From: Cunninghamia lanceolata
Taxonomy: Eukaryota; Streptophyta; Pinopsida; Cupressales; Cupressaceae
Direction of reading: 5' to 3'
Assembly (NCBI GenBank): GCA_027924645.1
Contig: BSBN01000187.1
Location: 11,054,001-11,118,000, forward strand
DNA length: 64,000 nt
Below, one piece after another: positions 10,995 through 22,964 of this stretch (the first letter of the stretch is position 1; each line of letters begins with the position of its first letter). The position numbers and the translations under genes were made by a program. Below the pieces are notes generated by a model. The model saw only the letters and a list, made by a program, of their open reading frames with translations. It searched no databases and was not told the origin of the DNA.

Positions 10995-12492
10995 CTAAGT
11001 CCTTTGTCATGACTGTAGTAGCAAAAAGTTCTTTGATCTGTTTAATCTCTTCATTCTTCTCCTTGAACTGCTGATGAAGCCAAACCTGATTAACAGGTTT
11101 CCTTTGCTTTCCTTCCTTCTGAATTGTGGAGAAGGAAGTAGGATGGTGAATCCTAGGTAATTGATATATCCCTTTAAATGTCAGGAAATCCTGATCAACT
11201 ATAAAGGGCTTCCATTCACTGAGAGTATTGCTTCCTATGACACCGTCATAATCTTCTACTTCAAAATGAACAAATAAAGTATTTTGAGGTTTTTCTTCAA
11301 AACCTAGCTGAATCGGAGCAATACAAAACAGACTGCTGAATGACTTTTCATTATTTCCAAAGGTAATATCAGTTTTACCTTCTCGCCATGCATCCTCTGG
11401 AAAGGCATTTTTTCTAGCAATATTTAGATCTGCGCCAGTGTCTATTAGAAAAGACAGGGGATATGCTTGAATACCTGGGAACTTGATTAATAGAACGGCT
11501 CCCGGACAATGAGTTGTGGCCTTGGAACTCCGAAAGGAGTTCTTTGTCTGCTGCATTCCACTTAATCGGGCTCTGCTGCTTTGACCTTTGTCATAAGATT
11601 CATCATCTTTTACTAGGATTACTTCTCTGGCAGGGCTGCCTTCAAAAGCCTCACTTGCTAGAAACTGCATGGGGTCTTCTGCGTGTTCCTTTTTGATTAC
11701 AGGAAGAGGTTGGCTTGCAAAAGATGCAAAACCCTTTTCTTGACATAACAGACTTTCTTCCAATCTGGATGTCTGAGCCTGTGGTAACTGAACTCCTGAT
11801 ATCTGATTGAATCTATTGATATACTGTTGGAGTTCTTTCTGAGATTCTTCGATATTTTCCTCTTCAAGATCCTCGGTCATGAGAATCTCCACTTCTTCTT
11901 GTGCTTGGGCTAAAACTTTACCCAAGAACTCAAGACGATGGCGGCGCCAAAGTCTTCTTGCCATGCTCCCCGGACTAGGAGCTTCCAGAAGTCCCTTTTG
12001 CTCAGTAGGTGTTGTTGCTATGACAACTGATTCCGTTGGAGCTGATTCTCTGAGCGCTGCCACAGAAGACTGTGGTTTGTTGTACCATGGAGATGGTTGA
12101 TAACCATGGCTTCTGGCTGGCTTAGGATAAACAGGAGGTCTTATTGGAATAAAACCTCGTCCTCTTACCTGGTATGGCCTTGGTGACTCATACTCTTCTT
12201 GATAGTCATCCTCGTGAAACTGGGATTGTGGCTGCTGATGATGAAATAGTGCTTCTTTCGGCTTAAGAAGATAATACTTCCGAGCCTTTAGATCTTCAAG
12301 ACGGGCTTTAAGCTTCTTCCATGTCTCGGGCCCCATATTCATCTCTTTCAATTTCTGCTCAATGTGCAGAATTTCGCCAATGACTTGATCCAGTTCAGAG
12401 GTTGATCCGCTTTTCATCATTCTGTAATAGAATGAAACTTCTGATTTGTCTGAGTCACTGCTTTCTTGTTCTTCTTCTGAAAGAACTTTTCA
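10995..12492 (-). pseudogene. Copy B: protease and linker
   Basis: A 479-codon open stretch (10981-12420) covers the acidic end of the coat region, the linker and the aspartic protease (D-T-G-A-D near 11430). Its last codons are out of frame after a two-base deletion near 10995, where copies A and C have CTTTAAG and copy B CTAAG. At the left end of the coat part a TGA near 12490 replaces a Ser codon present in copy C. The protease itself looks undamaged. Confidence 0.85.
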
Positions 12493-13251
12493 ATCAGATT
12501 GTGCTCTCATCAACTGCACTTTCGCCTGATCTTCTCGAGAAGAGTAATACTCTTCGTCGTCTGCTTCTGATGCTGAATCTGAAATATCAGGACTGGAAAT
12601 TACAATGTCTTCAGAATCAGAAGGGTAATCATTTATATAGACAAAATCATCTGTCGTGACACCAGCTCCTTTGGCTACACGCATCTTTGCTTTACCTTTT
12701 TTCTTATCTTTCTTAGGACACTTGTTAGCTAGATGGTCACCTTTACAGATGTAGCACACTGGCTTTCGTCTATAATTACCTTTTCTCTTTTTATCTTTCT
12801 TGCGAAAGAATCCTCTTTTCTTTGGCTTGGCCCGATCCTTGTCCTTTTTCTTTTTATACTTTTTCTTGTATGGTTTGCAATCAACACAGTCATCATCTTT
12901 ATTTTCCAGCTGGTAACATACGGCTGAAGATAAGATCGGCTGGATCTTCTTTTTCTCTTTCCGTTCCTTGACCTCATTGCATATGTCAGTGTTGATCTGT
13001 TCAAGAAATTGAACTAACTGTGGAAACGTTAGTTCTTTCATATCTGTCTTTTCATGTAACAGATTTTCTAGGACTTTCCTATGATAATAGGAACCAATAG
13101 GATCACCAAAACTTTTCAGAAAAGTAGTATACATGAATTCATGATCTTGTTCTTTTCCTGACAAATAAAAATGCTCATATTGTTTTCTACAATACTTTTT
13201 AAAATTTCTCAGATCTTTGCATTTTCCTTTCATGAATTTTTGGTAAGAAAG
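12490..13251 (-). pseudogene. Copy B: C-terminal half of coat protein
   Basis: A 247-codon open block with the rest of the capsid core, the Lys-rich tract and the C-x2-C-x4-H-x4-C knuckle (near 12720-12765). It is bounded by a TAG at 13252-13254 on the N-terminal side (CAG in the other copies) and a TGA near 12490 on the C-terminal side. The frame continues across both stops, so this is a point-mutated part of the polyprotein and not a separate gene. Confidence 0.86.
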
Positions 13252-14757
13252 CTATTCCAAAACATCACGCTTTCCTACAAACATTCTTGCCAATTGTGCA
13301 CAGACTTGATCTGTGCCACTATCCAACAGGGTTTCCCTGAATTCATTATCTAACTTATCCCAAACAATCCTGGCCATTCCAGTCATGGAATTTAAAGCTT
13401 GCTTAATTACTTCTTTCTCATCAGCATCAGGATTGGTTGATGTATAGTTCGTGATCCATGCTCTCATTGCATCCACACCTCTTGCATTTTCTACTTCCTC
13501 AAATTTATCAAAATTGACTAAAGGTGGGGTGTCAGCTTTAAAAGTCTGAATATTTTTAAATGGATCAGAACCTCCTGGATAGGGAAATGCCCCATTCCCC
13601 CGGGCCATTAACACAGTCCCCTGAGGCAGAGGTATAGGTGCTGAAGAGACCACTGAGGGTGGCACTGTCTCCGCTGAAGGTGGCTGGGTTGGTAATATTT
13701 GTCCACTAGCAGGATCATATCGGAGTGGATCAGAAGTTTGAGGAACCTGAACTTGGAATTTTACTCCTCCACTGTATTGGGCTGCTAGGTAGGTACTGGC
13801 ACTATTAGGAAAACTTTTAAAAGGGGCTCTCTTGGCAGTTTGACTATTAATTCTGTTGATGGACAAATGAAGAGAATTTGCCTCAGCAGAAATAGCTTCA
13901 CGAGTCTCTTGAGACTCTATTTTCAAAGTTTCTAAAATTTTTAACTGAGAAGTAGTAAGGAAACTTATCTCCTCTAAAATTTCTTGCAATCTCTGTCCAG
14001 TATGTCTCATCTGAACATTAGTAGTACCCAACTGAGAATTGATAACTTCAAAATCAGATTTCATTTCTTGTTGGACCTTTAGAAGTAAATCTCTTTGTCT
14101 TTCCATAGCTGCTTCTCTTTCAATCTTCCAGTATTCAACTTTTAATTTAAAATCATCATACTGAGCTTTTAACTCGGTTAGAGCAGTTCCTACCTTGTCT
14201 GTCCATTCCTGGTTGAGTCTTTGCTCAATCTTTTCTAAGGTGGAAATAGCAGTATGATTATTAGAGTGAATACTCTGAAAATGTTTTTCATTTTTTATGG
14301 CTTCAAGATCGTCATTGATTCGACGGTCTTCTTGGAGCAGCAAAGATTTACGAAGACACAGATTCGCCCAGTTCAATAAATAACTTTGAGTAGGGGCATT
14401 GTCTCCTATGGGTAAGACATGAAGAGGCCAACATTTTGCTTTAAATCTCCCTGAGGTATCTAACATGAGAAAATCATGAAAAGGCAGGATACGGCCTGGG
14501 ATGGTATTTGCACCTCCAGGATTATTTACAACTTGGGTATCTTTTACAGAGATTGGAGCATCTGGTAGAGCAACTTCATAATCAGCAAACATTTCACGGG
14601 TAGTCATCATTCTAATTTTAGCATTTTGTGGGGGAAACACAAATGAGCAGTCTTCACACTGATAGAGGCCATTTTGAAGAATAGAATATTTGGAATGACT
14701 GCAACTTGATTTGCTAAGTTTATTCTGAAATGAAGATTGCTGAGTTATAGCGGGCAC
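13252..14757 (-). pseudogene. Copy B: zinc ribbon, coiled coil and N-terminal coat region (left part of the duplication)
   Basis: A 501-codon open block. In protein order it has the C-x-H, C-x2-C ribbon, a helical region, a Gln/Glu-rich coiled coil, a Pro-rich linker and the start of the capsid core. It begins at 14757 inside a Val-Pro-Ala segment just after the movement-protein part, where sequence breaks into a 46-base filler. Its coding content is repeated immediately to the right (14804 onward). The 13252 amber codon ends it. Confidence 0.86.
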
Positions 14758-15983
14758 TGGGATTTATCATTCTCTGGTCTTTTTGGTTCACTATAGATTG
14801 TATGATAGGGAAATGCCCCATTCCCCCGGGCCATTAACACAGTCCCCTGAGGCGGAGGTATAGGTGCTGAAGAGACCACTGAGGGTGGCACTGTCTCCGC
14901 TGAAGGTGGCTGGGTTGGTAATATTTGTCCACTAGCAGGATCATATCAGAGTGGATCGGAAGTTTGAGGAACCTGAACTTGGAATTTTACTCCTCCACTG
15001 TATTGGGCTGCTAGGTAGGTACTGGCACTATTAGGAAAACTTTTAAAAGGGGCTCTCTTGGCAGTTTGACTATTAATTCTGTTGAGGGACAAATGAAGAG
15101 AATTTGCCTCAGCAGAAATAGCTTCACGAGTCTCTTGAGACTCTATTTTCAAAGTTTCTGAAATTTTTAACTGAGAAGTAGTAAGGAAACTTATCTCCTC
15201 AGAAATTTCTTGCAATCTCTGTCCAGTATGTCTCATCTGGACATTAGTAGTACCCAACTGAGAATTGATAACTTCAAAATCAGATTTCATTTCTTGTTGG
15301 ACCTTTAGAAGTAAATCTCTTTGTCTTTCCATAGCTGCTTCTCTTTCAATCTTCCAGTATTCAACTTTTAATTTAAAATCATCATACTGAGCTTTTAACT
15401 CGGTTAGAGTAGTTCCTACCTTGTCTGTCCATTCCTGGTTGAGTCTTTGCTCAATCTTTTCTAAGGTGGAAATAGCAGTATGATTATTAGAGTGAATACT
15501 CTGAAAATGTTTTTCATTTTTTATGGCTTCAAGATCGTCATTGATTCGACGGTCTTCTTGGAGCAGCAAAGATTTACGAAGACACAGATTCGCCCAGTTC
15601 AATAAATAACTTTGAGTAGGGGCATTGTCTCCTATGGGTAAGACATGAAGAGGCCAACATTTTGCTTTAAATCTCCCTGAGGTATCTACCATGAGAAAAT
15701 CATGAAAAGGCGGGATACGGCCTGGGATGGTATTTGCACCTCCGGGATTATTTACAACTTGGGTATCTTTTACAGAGATTGGAGCATCTGGTAGAGCAAC
15801 TTCATAATCAGCAAACATTTCATGGGTAGTCATCATTCTAATTTTAGCATTTTGTGGGGGAAACACAAATGAGCAGTCTTCACACTGATAGAGGCCATTT
15901 TGAAGAATAGAATATTTGGAATGACTGCAACTTGATTTGCTAAGTTTATTCTGAAATGAAGATTGCTGAGTTATAGCGGGCAC
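13578..15983 (-). repeat. Internal tandem duplication of about 1.2 kb in copy B
   Basis: The segment from the coat N-terminal region to the zinc ribbon occurs twice, at about 13578-14757 and 14804-15983, offset by 1226 bases and separated by the filler. The two halves differ at a few scattered sites (for example the Leu/Ser codon in the coiled coil and the Pro/Leu codon after the ribbon). They may therefore come from two viral molecules joined end to end, not from a recent copy of one. Confidence 0.88.
14758..14803. other. 46-base filler at the copy B duplication joint
   Basis: The filler has two parts, both from the movement-protein gene. The first 12 bases match the sequence near 16407 in the normal direction. 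The remaining ~36 match 16435-16470 in reverse complement. Short templated inserts of mixed direction are typical of polymerase-theta or template-switch repair. Confidence 0.8.
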
Positions 15984-17175
15984 TCGGAATAAATTCTCAA
16001 ACCCTTGAGAGGGTTGTAACCTAACACTTTGTGTTTTGGGTAACACAGATGGAACAGGCTCATTATAATTGAACGGAACATCTTTAATGAGATCCCTAGA
16101 AGGATTGGATGTTGCTGGAAAAGTAGATGTCCGGTTTGGCGGTCGAGCAGACCTAGTGTCTGTTGTACCAAACTTTAGAATAGCCTGATCATCTATTTTA
16201 GTCAGAGAAATCCCTTGAAGCTGGGGATTTTTCTCCACTTCAACTTCAGCTATGCTGTCTTGTTCCCACAATTCCATCACCCATTCTTCAGGCATTTGTA
16301 TATCCTTATGACGCACTATTTTGGGTGCAGTTAACTTGGTGGTATTACTAGAGGAACTCCAGATGGTGGACAGGCCATCTAAACCTCTTTCTCTTGGATT
16401 CCTGGGATTTATCATTAATGGTATAACTTTATCATACAATCTATAGTGAACCAAAAAGACCAGAGAATGATCTACCGAATCTTTCTTCATGAATAGGTTC
16501 ATGGTTTTAAACTTATATTCAAGCACATCCTTGAGATTGCCATCTAAGAGACTGACAGGATAATCTAAAAGACAGGCTACAAACAATGGTCCTTTTGCCA
16601 TGGAATCACATCCAGCACCAAGTAAGGAATGGGAGAGTTTATAGAACCTTGCATCCTTAAGCATCATCATGGTTACTATGGGTAGACCTTTTCTATAATG
16701 GCCACAGATACCTATTCGGATATATGACAGATGCATAAACTGCGGGTTCTTTTTACTTTCAAGAGCTTTGCGTCTAAATTTCTTAACAAGCTCATCAGTA
16801 AAGATATTTAATTTTCCTTCGTTACCTCCTTTGACTACATGAGACAGTTCTGCAACATGACAATTTTGAGTGGATTTATAGCCAAACCAGTCTTTCAAAC
16901 CTATGGACTTATTATGAAACATATCTACAACACTTTTGGGTATATCTCTATAAATTTAATGAGCAGGTATTTTAGGAACCTTAAACGGCTGCTCATCTAC
17001 AGGAGCAACAGCATAATTATCTATATCATCTATACAGTTTCCTAAAATTGACTCTACTAAAACAACTTTCATTGTTTGCAAAGAAGTTAGTAAACCTAAC
17101 CTCTGCGTTACGACCTGCAGTCATGTCCGACCGACTGTTGTCCTTTGCTGGAGAATGAGAAGATGAAGAAGCCAT
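14804..17175 (-). pseudogene. Copy B: movement protein to coat N-terminal region (right part)
   Basis: The start codon at 17175 matches copy A, but the first 250 bases are damaged: two bases are lost near 17055 and a Glu codon has become TAA near 16958. A 658-codon stretch (14946-16922) is then open from within the movement protein through the zinc ribbon and coiled coil to the start of the coat region. It ends at a TGA near 14946 made from CGA. This long stretch shows that movement protein, ribbon, coil and coat form one frame with no intergenic break. It ends at the filler joint. Confidence 0.87.
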
Positions 17176-18063
17176 CTGCGCTCAGAACTTCGCTCTAACC
17201 TGCGCTCGAAAGGTCCGATTACTGCCCTTTTGCCCTGGGCCGATTCTGGCTCTGTCGGGACTTATATTCGGGACTTACGACTAATAAGGTGGCCTGAGAC
17301 TCTACAGGGAGACAATAAAGGAGCTTTACAGATGATATTGGAAGGAAGGAGTTAACGTTAGACAACAACGTAAACAACAGACAGCAATATCGTCGCCTGA
17401 GGCTCTGATACCAAATCTAAGCTGCAATAGACAAACACAATTACTGATTGTATATCTAGCTTTAACATGAATAGTAGAACTATTTTTGGTAAGCACATGC
17501 AGGAAGCTAACAGAAATGTTCATCTTTCACAATGCGCGCTATTATATTCATATGGAAAATATACATATTACAGAGCTTTAAACTATCAGCTTACAAGCTG
17601 TTATTGACATTACAGGGACTTTGACTCTTACAGACTCTTGACATTACAAAGTTACTACTTATCTAAAGACTGACCAAAGCTTGAAGACTCAATTCTTCTC
17701 TTAAAGATTTCACTCACTAAGAATTGCCTGAGGAATGCAGGCGGCCCTGGGCCCTTTTATAGGGAAACGAGGGCAGATCTTTTTACCCCGACCTCATAAT
17801 TCTTTGAGTTCCACCAAGGAGAAGAAGACACGAAGCCAATCATATCTGGAGAGCATCCCAATAATGTGGGACCCAATTGCTCGTGAACGAGATAAGATCA
17901 AGACGACCGACAACAACAGGACGTTCCTTTTGGGCCCAAGAGGAATAACTTGGTCTTTCAGTAAGGTCGAAAGATAACCCCTTTACAACGTGGTAGGGTC
18001 CACGCCTTATCTTTAGTCACGCGGAGATAAGATTCCACGATAAGTGACAAGCCCACTTATTAG
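17176..18063 (-). promoter_or_regulatory. Caulimovirid intergenic region 2 (promoter, leader, primer site)
   Basis: A second complete junction, collinear with the first at an offset of exactly 9366. It keeps the TATA box (17749-17764), primer site (17397-17413), GATAA cluster and 65-codon leader frame (17523 down to 17326). Differences from junction 1 are scattered single bases. With junction 1 it proves the head-to-tail order of the array. Confidence 0.82.
17397..17413 (-). promoter_or_regulatory. Primer-binding site for initiator tRNA-Met (junction 2)
   Basis: Minus strand TGGTATCAGAGCC, the same match to the tRNA-Met 3' end as in junction 1. Confidence 0.92.
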
Positions 18064-21000
18064 CTAAGAACCAGTGCTGTCAGTGTCTAGGTCATTGTTA
18101 TGAAACCAAGCGCACTGACTACAGAAAGCTTTATCTGGATGATTACATCGTGGCTGAGCTGGAGGGACCCTTGGGTCATCTTCAGAATGGTCTTCACAAT
18201 TATAGCAGGTCTGTGTTGAAGCATGTGGCACACAACCTGTCATCAGCTGAGGAGATCCTTCTTTCCACATAATGGTCATGACCTTTAATTTGTAGGGACC
18301 ATAAATTCCTCTGGTCATGGAGAGTAGTGTGGCTTCATTCATGTGATAGGTTTTTACATGTATCCAGATGGGAACTTGATGAGCATAGAAATATCGGAGC
18401 CTATTCTTTACAGTCCAATTTTCAAAGACTGATTCAGGTCCATAAGGACCATAGTGCTGAGCTAGGTACCGATTGATGGGTGTTTCATCTGCAGAATTGA
18501 AAGTTAACTTAAATATACACCTGGTGTATGCCGTTGTATTCTGGAAATTCAGGTTGTCCGCCGGAGGATAAGGACCAGCAAACATATCTCTGATGAGATC
18601 TTTACCTTCTTCAAAGTTCAGCCATTCCTCTGGCTTCCCTATTTCTGGATTATTGAATTGGAGTGGTAGACTGAAATCCCCGCACCAGTTAGAGAGAATA
18701 TGTCCAATATCTGGATCTACTGGTTCTGCTTCAGCATTGAATTGAAAGAAAGGGGTTTCAGACCAAAGACCAGGAGTAGTCAGCATCATCTTGGCCTTCA
18801 ACATTTTATACCTATCATAAAGGAAATCATTTTCCATTCTAAAATTATGCAGATCCCTTCTAGGAAAGGGATTCGTACTCCACTCAGTTCTACTGAGTTC
18901 ATGCCACCTTGTTTCCCTGATTCTAATGTGCATGACTCTGATTTTACCTTTCACCTGTCGTTGAGCTATGGTATTAACCTTTGAAGTTTCTGGATCAGAA
19001 TGTCCTTCTCGGGATACAAAATTAGCTACAATATTTTCAGCTCCTGGAATGTGCAAACAATCAAACTCATAAGTACACAGAAGCTGTGCCCACCTTAATA
19101 ATCTTCCTCTAACTACCTTATTTCGTGACTCCTTCTTAAAGAAACCTCTGAGGTTTTGCAAGTCACTTTTCAGCAGAAATCTTTTGTCAGCAATAAACAT
19201 TTGAAAAGCTTGAAAGGTGTTTACTACTGCGAGGATTTCTTTGTGTGTACTATGGTAGTCTTTCTCTGAAGCATGAAAACTTCCAAAAACAGTTCTAACA
19301 ATTTTCCCTTTATCCTTGGGATCATACTGTTCTATTTTTTGTTCTCTCAAAACTCCTGCCCATGCAAACTCGCTGGCATCAGTTTCAACTATTTTATAGC
19401 CAGGGCCTGGTAGCTTCAGTGTTGGAAGTTTAGTACATTTATCCTTAATATTCTGGATCAATCTATCATGATAAGGAGTCCAGGGTGGTGGTTTCTTGCC
19501 TAAAAGCTTATTCAGCTCAAGGCGATCTTCAGCTAATTTGTAATAAAATCCAGAGATATAGTTAACTAGACCCAAAAATCTCTGTAATTCTTTTACAGTT
19601 GTGACAGGCAAATTCCGGATTCGGGTTAAAATGTGGTCCTGAACCTCCATCTCCCCCCCTTGAAGAAGCTTGATCCCGATAAAAACCAACTCGGGGACAG
19701 CAATAACAGACTTTGTAGGATTAACAGCAAGCCCATTATGCTGGCTAACAGAGAGGAATACTCTGAGGTGATCAAGGTGAGACTCCATATTTTGGCTAAA
19801 GACTAAGATATCATCTATGTATGGTTGGATAAACTTGGCATGAGGCTGGAAGATGATATCCATTTTTTGTTGAAAAATAGAAGGGGCAGTTTTAATTCCA
19901 AAGGGTAGGACGGTCCATTCATATAAGCCTTGTGGAACAGAAAAGGCTGTTTTATAATAATCTTCTGTTTTCAGATTAATTTGCCAATACCCTTTTGTTA
20001 AATCAAACATTGAATAAACATGGCTGCCCTGGATTACTTGCCAAATATGATCTTTACTGGGGATAGGATGTCTATGATCTACTAGACAATCATTGAGAGG
20101 CTTATAATTGACCACTAGTCTTTTTTCAGGAAGCTCGACTCCTCGTTCATCTACCTTTGGGACATACATTGCATGACATGAAAAAGGAGAGTCGGAGACC
20201 TGAATTAAACCTAAGGCTTCTAATTCCCGAACTTCTTTAGCACAAATTTCTATTTCACTAGAGCTCATCAGAAAGTAATTAGCTTTAGCTTTGGGTAGAA
20301 GTTCCTTACCTTCAACATCTCGTTTCAAGGGGAGATTACAGACCAGGCTACGCTGAAATTTCTTTAAGTCCTTTGTCATGACTGTAGTAGCAAAAAGTTC
20401 TTTGATCTGTTTAATCTCTTCATTCTTCTCCTTGAACTGCTGATGAAGCCAAACCTGATTAACAGGTTTCCTTTGCTTTCCTTCCTTCTGGATTGTGGAG
20501 AAGGAAGTAGGATGGTGAATCCTAGGTAACTGATATATCCCTTTAAATGTCAGGAAATCCTGATCAACTATAAAGGGCTGCCATTCACTGAGAGTATTGC
20601 TTCCTATGACACCGTCATAATCTTCTACTTCAAAATGAACAAATAAAGTATTTTGAGGTTTTTCTTCAAAACCTAGCTGAATCGGAGCAATACAAAATAG
20701 ACTGCTGAATGACTTTTCATTATTTCCAAAGGTAATATCAGTTTTACCTTCTCGCCATGCATCCTCTGGAAAGGCATTTTTTCTAGCAATATTTAGATCT
20801 GCGCCAGTGTCTATTAGAAAAGACAGGGGATATGCTTGAATACCTAGGAACTTGATTAATAGAACGGCTCCCGGACAATGAGTTGTGGCCTTGGAACTCC
20901 GAAAGGAGTTCTTTGTCTGCTGCATTCCACTGAATCGGGCTCTGCTCCTTTGACCTTTGTCATAAGATTCATCGTCTTTTACTGGGATTACTTCTCTGGC

Positions 21001-21882
21001 AGGGCTGCCTTCAAAAGCCTCACTTGCTAGAAACTGCATGGGGTCTTCTGCGTGTTCCTTTTTGATTACAGGAAGAGGTTGGCTTGCAAAAGATGCAAAA
21101 CCCTTTTCTTGACATAACAGACTTTCTTCCAATCTGGATGTCTGAGCCTGTGGTAACTGAACTCCTGATATCTGATTGAATCTATTGATATACTGCTGGA
21201 GTTCTTTCTGAGATTCTTCGATATTTTCCTCTTCAAGATCATCGGTCATGAGAATCTCCACTTCTTCTTGTGCTTGGGCCAAAACTTTACCCAAGAACTC
21301 AAGACGATGGCGGCGCCAAAGTCTTCTTGCCATGCTCCCCGGACTAGGAGCTTCCAGAAGTCCCTTTTGCTCAGTAGGTGTTGTTGCTATGACAACTGAT
21401 TCCGTTGGAGCTGATTCTCTGAGCGCTGCCACAGAAGACTGTGGTTTGTTGTACCATGGAGATGGTTGATAACCATGGCTTCTGGCTGGCTTAGGATAAA
21501 CAGGAGGTCTTATTGGAATAAAACCTCGTCCTCCTACCTGGTATGGCCTTGGTGACTCATACTCTTCTTGATAGTCATCCTCATGAAACTGGGATTGTGG
21601 CTGCTGATGATGAAATGGTGCTTCTTTCGGCTTAAGAAGATAATACTTCCGAGCCTTTAGATCTTCAAGACGGGCTTTAAGCTTCTTCCATGTCTCGGGC
21701 CCCATATTCATCTCTTTCAATTTCTGCTCAATGTGCAGAATTTTGCCAATGACTTGATCCAGTTCAGAGGTTGATCCGCTTTTCATCATTCTGTAATAGA
21801 ATGAAACTTCTGATTCGTCTGAGTCACTGCTTTCTTGTTCTTCTTCTGAAAGAACTTTTGAATCAGATTGTGCTCTCATCAA
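18064..21882 (-). pseudogene. Copy C: protease, RT, RNase H and C-terminal zinc domain, 1272 open codons
   Basis: This is the longest open frame in the window. Domains by residue: acidic end of coat and linker 1-300; protease with DTGAD at 358-362; RT with YIDDI at 688-692; RNase H with D835, E882 and D907. The fourth RNase H acidic residue is Asn at 954 where copy B has Asp. An unrecognised region from about 985 ends in C1226, C1229, C1246, H1248, C1254, C1257 and H1261. It lacks the one-base RT deletion of copies A and B. It is not a separate gene: the frame continues upstream into the coat protein across a TAG at 21883-21885, so it has no natural start. With the Asn change and the missing 5' part it is very likely inert. 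Confidence 0.9.
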
Positions 21883-22964
21883 CTACACTTTCGCCTGATC
21901 TTCTCGAGAAGAGTAATACTCTTCGTCATCTGCTTCTGATGCTGAATCTGAAATATCAGGACTGGAAATTACAATGTCTTCAGAATCAGAAGGGTAATCA
22001 TTTATATAGACAAAATCATCTGTCGTGACACTAGCTCCTTTGGCTGCACGCATCTTTGCTTTACCTTTTTTCTTATCTTTCTTAGGACACTTGTTAGCTA
22101 GATGGTCACCTTTACAGATGTAGCACACTGGCTTTCGTCTATAATTACCTTTTCTCTTTTTATCTTTCTTGCGAAAGAATCCTCTTTTCTTTGGCTTGGC
22201 CCGATCCTTGTCCTTTTTCTTTTTATACTTTTTCTTGTATGGTTTGCAATCAACACAGTCATCATCTTTATTTTCCAGCTGGTAACATACGGCTGAAGAT
22301 AAGATCGGCTGGATCTTCTTTTTCTCTTTTCGTTCCTTGACCTCATTGCATATGTCAGTGTTGATCTGTTCAAGAAATTGAACTAACTGTGGAAACGTTA
22401 GTTCTTTCATATCTGTCTTTTCATGTAACAGATTTTCTAGGACTTTCCTATGATAATAGGAACCAATAGGATCACCAAAACTTTTCAGAAAAGTAGTATA
22501 CATGAATTCATGATCTTGTTCTTTTCCTGAGAAATAAAAATGCTCATATTGTTTTCTACAATACTTTTTAAAATTTCTCAGATCTTTGCATTTTCCTTTC
22601 ATGAATTTTTGGTAAGAAAGCTGTTCCAAAACATCACGCTTTCCTACAAACATTCTTGCCAATTGTGCACAGACTTGATCTGTGCCACTATCCAACAGGG
22701 TTTCCCTGAATTCATTATCTAACTTATCCCAAACAATCCTGGCCATTCCAGTCATGGAATTTAAAGCTTGCTTAATTACTTCTTTCTCATCAGCATCAGG
22801 ATTGGTTGATGTATAGTTCGTGATCCATGCTCTCATTGCATCCACACCTCTTGCATTTTCTACTTCCTCAAATTTATCAAAATTGACTAAAGGTGGGGTG
22901 TCAGCTTTAAAAGTCTGAATATTTTTAAATGGATCAGAACCTCCTGGATAGGGAAATGCCCCAT
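21883..22964 (-). pseudogene. Copy C: coat protein, cut at the array end
   Basis: Most of the capsid core, the Lys-rich tract and the zinc knuckle (cysteines at codons 290, 293 and 303, His at 298, of the open frame that begins in flanking DNA at 22992). The amber at 21883-21885 replaces CAG. The viral sequence ends at 22964 inside a G-rich tract, and the first codons of the open frame come from the flank. The movement protein and promoter of this copy are absent. Confidence 0.88.

Larger units (their letters stand above)
1..22964 (-). mobile_element. Endogenous petuvirus-like caulimovirid, tandem head-to-tail array
   Basis: Three copies of one pararetrovirus genome lie on the minus strand and look about 98% alike by eye. 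Copy A and copy B, and copy B and copy C, are joined through complete intergenic regions; equivalent points (stop codons at 8698 and 18064, starts at 7809 and 17175) are exactly 9366 bases apart. Removing a 1226-base internal offset in copy B gives a monomer near 8140 bases. All domains fall in one continuous frame (movement protein, coat, protease, RT, RNase H), the single-ORF plan known from Petuvirus. No integrase is encoded, as in all caulimovirids, so integration was by host repair. The array runs off the left edge and stops at 22964. All copies carry stops, frameshifts or rearrangements. The genus is inferred from layout; a tree of RT would settle it. Confidence 0.92.

Noticed and set aside
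18064..21882. Copy C as a functional host-domesticated RT gene
   Set aside because: The frame has no own start, the upstream coat codons continue in frame across a single TAG, and a catalytic RNase H residue is lost.
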